Shown here: positions 26,580 through 32,938 of the stretch, in pieces
Layout: the number at the start of each line of letters is the position of its first letter
Position numbering within the stretch: the first letter of the stretch is position 1
Translations under genes and position numbers: made by a program
The notes under the pieces: model-generated
What the model was told of the DNA's origin: nothing
Seen by the model: only the letters and a program-made list of their open reading frames with translations
The model's database searches: none
Origin: Sphingomonas faeni
GTDB lineage: Bacteria > Pseudomonadota > Alphaproteobacteria > Sphingomonadales > Sphingomonadaceae
Reading direction: 5' to 3'
Assembly (NCBI RefSeq): GCF_023195535.1
Contig: NZ_JALPNF010000008.1
Location: 107,809 to 171,808, forward strand
Length of the DNA stretch: 64,000 bases

Positions 26580-28130
26580 ATGACGATAACGACACTCGTA
26601 CCGATCCTCGGCGACCAGCTGACGATCGACCTTGCTTCGCTGCGCAACTGTGACCCGGCGACGACGATCGTGCTGATGATGGAGGTCGCCGAGGAGACGA
26701 CCTACGTCCGCCACCACAAACGCAAGATCGCCTATATCCTGTCGGCGATGCGGCATCATGCGGAGGCGCTGCGCGAGGCCGGGTGGACGGTCGAATACAC
26801 CGCGCTCGACGACCCCGACAACGTGGGCAGCTTCACCGGCGAGATCGCGCGCGCGGTCGAGCGACATGACCCCGAACGCATCGTCGTCATCGAGGGCGGC
26901 GAGTGGCGGGTGATGGCGATGCTCGAAAGCTGGGAGACGCTGTTCGGCGTCCCAGTCGAGATCCGCAGCGACGATCGCTTCCTCGCCAGCCATGCCGACT
27001 TCGAAACCTGGGCGGCGGAGCGGAAAACGCTGACGATGGAGTGGTTCTATCGCCAGATGCGGACGCGCACTGGCCTCCTGATGACCGACGGCAAGCCCGA
27101 GGGCGATCGCTGGAACTTCGACAAGGAAAACCGCAAGCCCGCCAAGAACGACCTGCTGATGCCGCGCCCGCTGGTGTTTAAGCCGGATGCGATCACGAAG
27201 GACGTGCTGGATATGGTGGCGGAGCGGTTCGCCGAGCATCCGGGCAGCCTCGACGGGTTCGAGTACGCCGTGACCGCGGAGGATGCCGAGCGGCAGGCGG
27301 TGAACTTCTTCCGCCACGCGCTGCCGCAGTTCGGCGACTACGAGGATGCGATGCTCACCGGCGAGCCGCATCTGTGGCACTCGATCCTGTCGCCCTACAT
27401 CAATTCGGGGCTGCTCGATCCGCTCGATCTGTGCCGGCGCGCCGAGGCGGAATACCGCGCCGGCCGCGCGCCGCTGAACGCGGTCGAGGGCTATATCCGC
27501 CAGATCATCGGCTGGCGCGAATACATGCGCGGGATCTACTGGCGCGAGGGGCCGCAATATGTCGAGCGCAACTTCCTCGACCATCACCGCGAGCTGCCCG
27601 GCTGGTACTGGACCGGCGAGACCGACATGCACTGTCTGCGCGAGGCGATCGGCCAGACGCTGGAGACTGCGCACGCGCATCATATCCAGCGGCTGATGGT
27701 AACGGGCAATTTCGCGCTGCTGATCGGCGCGGACCCGGCCAAGGTGCATCAATGGTATCTGGAAGTGTATGTCGACGCGTACGAGTGGGTCGAGCTGCCC
27801 AATACGCTGGGCATGAGCCAGTTCGGCGATGGCGGACTGCTCGGGTCGAAGCCGTATATCTCGTCGGGCGCGTATATCGACCGGATGTCCGATTATTGCG
27901 GGTCGTGCCGCTACAAGGTGAAGCAACGGATCGGGCCGGATGCGTGCCCGTTCAACGCGCTGTACTGGGATTTCCTCGACCGGCACGAGGACAAGCTCGG
28001 CCGCAACAACCGACTGGCGATGCCGTATCGCAACTGGGCGAAACAGTCCGAGGCGGACCGCGAGGCGACGCGCGCGCAGGCGGCGGGGTTCCTCGCCTCC
28101 CTCGACGCGAGCGGCCCCGCTGGTTACTGA
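26580..28130 (+). CDS. FeS-BCP type cryptochrome/(6-4) photolyase
   Basis: This 516-residue protein matches the bacterial photolyases with an iron-sulfur cluster (FeS-BCP, represented by Agrobacterium PhrB). It starts TLVPILGDQLTIDLASLRNC and has four cysteines at 352, 440, 443 and 456 (MHC, YCGSC and DACPFN), with spacing equal to the known cluster ligands. The conserved TGNFALLIGADPAKVHQWYL is the FAD-binding region. It should repair UV (6-4) photoproducts using light. The start follows a GGAGAGG site (26565-26571). Confidence 0.94.
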   Translation: MTITTLVPILGDQLTIDLASLRNCDPATTIVLMMEVAEETTYVRHHKRKIAYILSAMRHHAEALREAGWTVEYTALDDPDNVGSFTGEIARAVERHDPERIVVIEGGEWRVMAMLESWETLFGVPVEIRSDDRFLASHADFETWAAERKTLTMEWFYRQMRTRTGLLMTDGKPEGDRWNFDKENRKPAKNDLLMPRPLVFKPDAITKDVLDMVAERFAEHPGSLDGFEYAVTAEDAERQAVNFFRHALPQFGDYEDAMLTGEPHLWHSILSPYINSGLLDPLDLCRRAEAEYRAGRAPLNAVEGYIRQIIGWREYMRGIYWREGPQYVERNFLDHHRELPGWYWTGETDMHCLREAIGQTLETAHAHHIQRLMVTGNFALLIGADPAKVHQWYLEVYVDAYEWVELPNTLGMSQFGDGGLLGSKPYISSGAYIDRMSDYCGSCRYKVKQRIGPDACPFNALYWDFLDRHEDKLGRNNRLAMPYRNWAKQSEADREATRAQAAGFLASLDASGPAGY

Positions 28131-28154
28131 CCTCACGAGCACAAGGAGCGGCAT

Positions 28155-28985
28155 ATGGACGCGTTGGTAAGCACCGAATGGCTGGCGAACGAACTGAGCG
28201 CGGGCGATCTGCGGATCGTCGATGCGACCTATGCCGAGGGTCGCGATGCGGCGGCGGAGTATGAGGCGGCGCACATCCCCGGCGCGGTGTTCATGAACCT
28301 CGCCGAACTGCGCGATACCGATAGCGACCTCCCCAACATGCTGCCCTCGGCGGAGAAATTCGCGAGCCGGATGCAGACGCTGGGCTTGGGCGATGGCAGC
28401 CGGATCGTGCTGTATGACAGCTCGCCTTGGCACACCTCGGCGCGGGCGTGGTGGATGCTCCGGCTGTTCGGCGCGCACAACGTGGCAATTCTCGATGGCG
28501 GGCTGGCCAAGTGGCAGGCCGAGGGGCGTGAGATCGCGACGGGGAAAGAGACGCCGCGGCATCGCCACTTCACGACCTGGGCGGACCTGAAGGGCGTGCG
28601 CGATCTCGACCAGATGAAGGCGAACGTCGAAAGCGGTGCGGAGCAGGTGCTCGACGCGCGGTCTGTGGCGCGCTTCACCGGCGCGGAAGAAGACCCGCGC
28701 CCGGGCACCGCACCGGGGCATATACCAGGCTCGAAGAATCTGCCGCAGGGCGCGGTGTTCAACACAGATGGCACGTGGAAGACCGGCGACGCGCTCAAGG
28801 CCGAGTTCGACAAGGCCGGCATCGATCTGTCGAAGCCGATCGTCATGACCTGCGGCTCGGGCATCACTGCATCGGTGCTGGCGTTCGGCGCGCATCTGCT
28901 CGGCAACGACGCAGCGCTGTACGACGGCAGCTGGTCAGAATGGGGCGGCGATCCCTCGACACCCAAGACGACGGGAACGGCATGA
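28155..28985 (+). CDS. sseA: 3-mercaptopyruvate sulfurtransferase
   Basis: Tandem rhodanese protein of 276 residues. The N-terminal inactive domain ends with FGAHNVAILDGGLAKWQAEG; the C-terminal domain has the catalytic Cys233 in TCGSGITAS, the loop type of mercaptopyruvate sulfurtransferases rather than thiosulfate sulfurtransferases. AAGGAG precedes the ATG. The stop overlaps the start of the cystathionine beta-lyase gene, consistent with joint function in sulfur amino acid metabolism. Confidence 0.94.
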   Translation: MDALVSTEWLANELSAGDLRIVDATYAEGRDAAAEYEAAHIPGAVFMNLAELRDTDSDLPNMLPSAEKFASRMQTLGLGDGSRIVLYDSSPWHTSARAWWMLRLFGAHNVAILDGGLAKWQAEGREIATGKETPRHRHFTTWADLKGVRDLDQMKANVESGAEQVLDARSVARFTGAEEDPRPGTAPGHIPGSKNLPQGAVFNTDGTWKTGDALKAEFDKAGIDLSKPIVMTCGSGITASVLAFGAHLLGNDAALYDGSWSEWGGDPSTPKTTGTA

Positions 28986-30178
28986 GCGACACGAACAAGC
29001 CGGTCGGCGACGCGACCAAGGTCGTCCTCGCCGGGCGTCGTCCGGAGTGGACGCAAGGCATCGTCAGCCCGCCGGTCTGGCGCGCCTCGACGATCCTCTA
29101 CGATTCGGTCGGCCACCTCCGCGACAGCGCCACCCGCGATACGCATCACCGCTTGTTCTACGGGCGGAAGGGCACACCCACCCAGTGGAGCCTAGCCGAC
29201 GCGCTGACCTCTCTCGAGCCTGGCGCGGAGGGGACGTTCCTGTATTGCTCGGGTGTAGCGGCGATTGCGGCGGCTCTGCTGTCGGTGCTGTCCCCCGGCG
29301 ACGAACTGCTGCTGGTCGACAGCGCCTACGACCCGACGCGCGGCATGGCGGGCGGGCTGCTTAAGAGGTTCGGCATCACCACGCGCTATTACGACCCGAT
29401 GATCGGCGCGGGCATCGCCGACCTGATCGGCGAGAACACGCGCGCGATCTTCATGGAGAGCCCCGGCTCGCTGAGCTTCGAGGTGCAGGACGTCCCCGCG
29501 ATCGTCGCCGCCGCCAAGGCGAGGGGGGTGACCACCCTGCTCGACAACACCTGGGCCACCCCGCTGTTCTTCCCCGCGATCGAGCGCGGCGTCGACCTCT
29601 CGATCCTCGCCGGCACGAAGTACGTCGTCGGCCATTCGGACGTCATGCTCGGCTCGGTCACCGCGGCACCCGGCCATTTCAAGAAACTGCGCGAGACGAG
29701 TTTCCAGCTCGGCCAGGTCGCCAGCCCCGACGACTGCTGGCTCGGCAGCCGCGGCTTGCGCACGATGGCGGTTCGCCTCGCGCAGCACCAGTCGAGCGCG
29801 CTGACCATCGCCAAATGGCTCCAAAGCCGCCCGGAAGTCGACCAAGTGCTCCATCCGGCGCTCCCCGATTGCCCCGGTCACGACCTCTTCGTCCGCGACT
29901 TCAAGGGATCGAGCGGCCTCTTCTCGTTCGTCCTGAACGGCGGCGACGAAGCCTCACGCGTCGCGCTGATCGACGCGCTCCAGCTGTTCGGAATCGGCTA
30001 TAGCTGGGGCGGTTTCGAAAGCCTCGCCATCCCCGCCGACCCGCAACGCCACCGCAGCGTCACCAAGCGCGATGCTGCCGGACCGATGGTCCGCCTCCAG
30101 ATCGGCCTGGAAGACCCCGCCGACCTGATCGCCGATCTCGACGCGGGGCTGGACGCTTTTCGGAGGGTGCGCGGCTAA
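28982..30178 (+). CDS. metC: Cystathionine beta-lyase (PLP-dependent)
   Basis: Cys/Met-metabolism PLP enzyme of 398 residues. The PLP lysine is Lys213 in LAGTKYVVGHSDVMLG; FYGRKGTPTQWSLADAL and ESPGSLSFEVQD are typical of the MetC branch. It cleaves cystathionine to homocysteine, pyruvate and ammonia. The ATG at 28982 overlaps the sseA stop (ATGA). Confidence 0.94.
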   Translation: MSDTNKPVGDATKVVLAGRRPEWTQGIVSPPVWRASTILYDSVGHLRDSATRDTHHRLFYGRKGTPTQWSLADALTSLEPGAEGTFLYCSGVAAIAAALLSVLSPGDELLLVDSAYDPTRGMAGGLLKRFGITTRYYDPMIGAGIADLIGENTRAIFMESPGSLSFEVQDVPAIVAAAKARGVTTLLDNTWATPLFFPAIERGVDLSILAGTKYVVGHSDVMLGSVTAAPGHFKKLRETSFQLGQVASPDDCWLGSRGLRTMAVRLAQHQSSALTIAKWLQSRPEVDQVLHPALPDCPGHDLFVRDFKGSSGLFSFVLNGGDEASRVALIDALQLFGIGYSWGGFESLAIPADPQRHRSVTKRDAAGPMVRLQIGLEDPADLIADLDAGLDAFRRVRG

Positions 30179-30266
30179 CGGTTCGCCCGCAGTTTTCATC
30201 GCCGCGTCATCACCGCGATAGGGCTGCGTCACTACCCTATTGGCAGGCCAGCCGACGGGATTAGCG

Positions 30267-30443
30267 ATGACGGAAACTCAAGGCGATCTGTTGGGCAGCC
30301 TCATTGTCCTGGTAAGTACGGGCCTGCTGCTCACCGTGGTGCACCGCGCCAGTTCGTCGCGGGACGCGCCGGAGGTCCGCTGGCTTGTCATACTGAGCGT
30401 CCTCCTGTCGGTCGCGGGCGTCGCCACCGTCATTCTGACGTGA
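30267..30443 (+). CDS. Small two-helix membrane protein
   Basis: Short frame of 58 residues (or 67 from an ATG at 30240) that begins MTETQGDLLGSLIVLVSTGL and contains two hydrophobic stretches (LLGSLIVLVSTGLLLTVV and LVILSVLLSVAGVATVIL) joined by a charged loop. It lies in the 525-base gap between metC and the TorF-like gene. I do not recognise the family and there is no strong ribosome binding site. The hydrophobic pattern supports a real small inner-membrane protein. Confidence 0.5.
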   Translation: MTETQGDLLGSLIVLVSTGLLLTVVHRASSSRDAPEVRWLVILSVLLSVAGVATVILT

Positions 30444-30703
30444 TCGCGCCGCCCCGCCGTCGCCCTCTCGGTGGTTGGAACGCGCTCTTGTCGCTGCACG
30501 TCGGATCTGTTCGGTGTGTCTGTTGCGCAACATGTGTGGCGTCAAACCCGGATTGTACGCAAGATTCGCTTGTGCGTCGCACCATGGACTGTCACACATT
30601 CGTCACCGCAGGAAAGACCGCACTCGGAGGCTGACGCCTCGATAGATGCGGCGTCCGCGGTTGCAGGCGGGGACATCGACTTTCCAGTATCGAAAGGGAA
30701 ACG

Positions 30704-31558
30704 ATGCGCTTCACCACTATTCTTCTCGGCGGCATCGCATTGGCTGCCGCTACCCCCGCGTTCGCTCAGGACGAGGCTACTGCGCCACCCAAGCCGATCA
30801 CCGTCACCGGCTCGGTCGGGCTCGTCAGCGATTACCGCTTCCGTGGTGTGTCGCAGTCGGACGAGAACCTCGCCATCCAAGGCGGCATCACCATCGCGCA
30901 CGAGAGCGGCCTATACATCGGCACCTGGGGGTCCAACCTCGCGGGCTGGGGCACGTTCGGCGGCGCCAACATGGAGCTCGATCTGATCGCGGGCTATAAG
31001 GTCCCGGTCGGCGGCGGTACGCTCGACGTCGGCGCGACCTGGTACATGTACCCGAGCGGCTTCGACAACACCGACTTCATCGAGCCTTATGCCAAGCTGT
31101 CGGGCACCGCAGGCCCCGTCGCGCTGACCGCCGGTGTCGCCTATGCGCCTAAGCAGCAGGCACTCGGGCCATGGTATTCGAACGGCGCGTCGGCGGCGGC
31201 GGGCGTCTATGACCGCGTGAACGCCAAGGATTCGAATCTGTACCTCTGGGGCGATGTCAGCAGCGGGATCCCCAACACCGGGCTGACCGTGAAGGCGCAT
31301 GTCGGTTATTCGAACGGCAACAAGGGCCTCGGCCCGTTCGCGACCAGTGTGTCGCCGACCGGCGAATATTGGGACTGGCTGTTCGGCGCCGACTACGTGA
31401 TCCCCAGCACCCCGCTGACGCTGGGCGTGGCGTATGTCGATACCGACATCACGAAGGGCGAATCGGCCTATCTCCAGCCTAGCTTCAGCCGCGGCCAGGA
31501 CGGCAACGGCTCGATCGCCAACGGCAAGGTGCTGGTGTCGCTGACCGCAGCGTTCTGA
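30704..31558 (+). CDS. TorF-family putative outer-membrane porin
   Basis: Protein of 284 residues with a signal peptide (FTTILLGGIALAAATPAFAQ) and alternating polar/hydrophobic beta strands ending in a C-terminal phenylalanine (LVSLTAAF), typical of outer-membrane beta barrels. The N-terminal VTGSVGLVSDYRFRGVSQSD is the hallmark of the TorF (Gcw_chp) family common in sphingomonads. GAAAGGGAAACG precedes the ATG. Substrate unknown. Confidence 0.9.
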   Translation: MRFTTILLGGIALAAATPAFAQDEATAPPKPITVTGSVGLVSDYRFRGVSQSDENLAIQGGITIAHESGLYIGTWGSNLAGWGTFGGANMELDLIAGYKVPVGGGTLDVGATWYMYPSGFDNTDFIEPYAKLSGTAGPVALTAGVAYAPKQQALGPWYSNGASAAAGVYDRVNAKDSNLYLWGDVSSGIPNTGLTVKAHVGYSNGNKGLGPFATSVSPTGEYWDWLFGADYVIPSTPLTLGVAYVDTDITKGESAYLQPSFSRGQDGNGSIANGKVLVSLTAAF

Positions 31559-31583
31559 TCTAGCGCGGTCCTCGCGCTTCCTG

Positions 31584-31612
31584 CTTTCCCTCTCCTATCG
31601 GGAGAGGGAAAG
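31584..31612. terminator. Terminator-like hairpin after the TorF gene
   Basis: CTTTCCCTCTCC and GGAGAGGGAAAG form a 12-bp stem with a 5-base loop, 25 bases after the stop. There is no T-run, so it may instead be a short family E arm. Confidence 0.45.
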
Positions 31613-31640
31613 CTGGCGACGGGTGAGGGCACCCCAGTAT

Positions 31641-31695
31641 TGTTTCCCCGCGAAGGCGGGGATCCAGTCTCGGCTCCCGCCTTCGCGGGAGAACA
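31641..31695. repeat. Family B palindromic element
   Basis: TGTTTCCCCGCGAAGGCGGG with GATCCAGTCTCGG at the centre and CTCCCGCCTTCGCGGGAGAA then CA. Confidence 0.9.
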
Positions 31696-31720
31696 AGGAA
31701 GCGGGTGCCGAGGCTGCCCG

Positions 31721-31776
31721 GTTCTCCGATCTCCGTTCTCCGATCCCCGTTCCCGAATCCCCGTTCCCGAATCCTT
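31721..31776. repeat. Tandem repeat, 4 x 14 bp
   Basis: Four head-to-tail 14-base units: GTTCTCCGATCTCC, GTTCTCCGATCCCC, GTTCCCGAATCCCC, GTTCCCGAATCCTT. It ends three bases before the GTCACCCC arm of the family C element at 31780. Confidence 0.85.
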
Positions 31777-31779
31777 ATT

Positions 31780-31865
31780 CCGTCACCCCAGCGAAAGCTG
31801 GGGTATCTCTCGAGGCGGGTGACGTTCGCCACACGGTGAGATCCCAGCTTTCGCTGGGATGACGG
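31780..31865. repeat. Family C palindromic element
   Basis: Left arm CCGTCACCCCAGCGAAAGCT then GGGGTATC; right arm GAGATCCCAGCTTTCGCTGG then GATGACGG. The gap 31559-32028 (470 bases) contains only repeats and two hairpins. Confidence 0.9.
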
Positions 31866-31970
31866 ATTCAGGGGCGGGGGCCGGTGCGGGTCTGGTTCCG
31901 GGTGCGGTCACGTATCGTAAGATCATGGAATCACGGTCCGCTTCCGACGATGCCGCGGCAGTAACCAGAC

Positions 31971-32010
31971 ACGAAAAAGGGCGGCCCCGCGAGGAGCCGC
32001 CCTTTTTCGT
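31971..32010. terminator. Bidirectional rho-independent terminator
   Basis: ACGAAAAAGGGCGGC pairs with GCCGCCCTTTTTCGT around an 10-base loop. On the minus strand the stem is followed by T-runs and lies 19 bases after the DUF3035-type lipoprotein gene; it would end the ribF-ileS-lspA transcript. Confidence 0.85.
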
Positions 32011-32028
32011 CCACCGGTAAAACCCCGA

Positions 32029-32442
32029 TCAGTTCGCCGTCGTGCGCGCGTCCTGGCCGTCGCCTTCCGGGGCCGCGACGATGTCCCGTGTGGTCGAGCC
32101 CTTGTCCACCACCGTCGTACCGGGATCGCCGACGCTGGAGCGGATACCGGGGTCATCGCTGTCCGCACCCGCGTCGTTCAGCACACCGGTCTCGGCCGCA
32201 CTGCGTGCCGCGGTGCCGCCGAACAGCGCGTCGAGCGTCTGCGCATTGGCTGCGGTATCCTGCGGGCGGGCTGCACCCGGCTGCGGCGGGACCAGCGCGA
32301 AGTCGGGCGGGATCACCAGCGGTGCCTGCCGTGCTACCGCGAACTCGTCCGGGCGCGCACGATCGAGGCTTCGGCCTGCACCGCAACCGGACAGGAGGGC
32401 GACGCTCGCCAGACCGGCAGCCAGGGGTACGAACTTACGCAT
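32029..32442 (-). CDS. Lipoprotein of the DUF3035 type
   Basis: Protein of 137 residues with a lipoprotein signal: MRKFVPLAAGLASVALLSGC, lipobox cysteine at 20. The mature part has RPDEFAVARQAPLVIPPDF, which I recognise as the start of DUF3035 (beta-barrel assembly BamF-like) proteins of alphaproteobacteria. Its start overlaps lspA by eight bases; LspA processes lipoproteins of this kind. ATG 32442 chosen at the signal peptide. Confidence 0.85.
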   Translation of the reverse strand: MRKFVPLAAGLASVALLSGCGAGRSLDRARPDEFAVARQAPLVIPPDFALVPPQPGAARPQDTAANAQTLDALFGGTAARSAAETGVLNDAGADSDDPGIRSSVGDPGTTVVDKGSTTRDIVAAPEGDGQDARTTAN

Positions 32443-32938
32443 GGGAATTCTCCACAGGGGGCTTCTCGCGCACGAGCAGCGCCCGAACAAGCAGGACGAG
32501 CACGCCGACAGTAATCGCTGCATCGGCGACATTGAAGACCAAAAACGGACGCCACTCGCCGATATGCAGGTCGGCGAAATCGACCACATAGCCGAGCCGG
32601 ATGCGGTCGAGGATATTGCCGACCGCACCGCCGAGCACGAAGCCGAGCGCCATCTGATCGGCGGGGTTCTTCTCGCGCGTCATCCACACCGCGACGCCGA
32701 TCGCGATCGCGCCGGTCAGCAGCACCAGCGCCCAGCGGGTGAGGTGACCGTCGGCGGGCAGAAGACCGAGCGAGATGCCGATGTTGGGGACGAAGCGCAG
32801 GTCGAAGAACGACGTGATCGTCTGAGCATCGCCGAGCGAGTCGATCCCGAGAGGCTTGGTCACCGCCCATTTGCTGAGCTGATCGGCAAGGAAGAGGGCG
32901 ATCGCCGCCCCGAACCCGGCCTTTGGCAGGTTACGCAT
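32435..32938 (-). CDS. lspA: Lipoprotein signal peptidase LspA
   Basis: Aspartic membrane protease of 167 residues that removes the signal peptide of prolipoproteins. Four membrane segments; catalytic aspartates in YVVDFADLH and FNVADAAIT; conserved GGAVGNILDRI. It starts inside the ileS 3' end (8-base overlap) and ends inside the start of the lipoprotein gene. Confidence 0.96.
   Translation of the reverse strand: MRNLPKAGFGAAIALFLADQLSKWAVTKPLGIDSLGDAQTITSFFDLRFVPNIGISLGLLPADGHLTRWALVLLTGAIAIGVAVWMTREKNPADQMALGFVLGGAVGNILDRIRLGYVVDFADLHIGEWRPFLVFNVADAAITVGVLVLLVRALLVREKPPVENSHA

Noticed and set aside
26472..28895. Minus-strand frame of 807 codons opposite the photolyase and sseA genes
   Set aside because: No recognisable motif, and both plus-strand genes are well supported.
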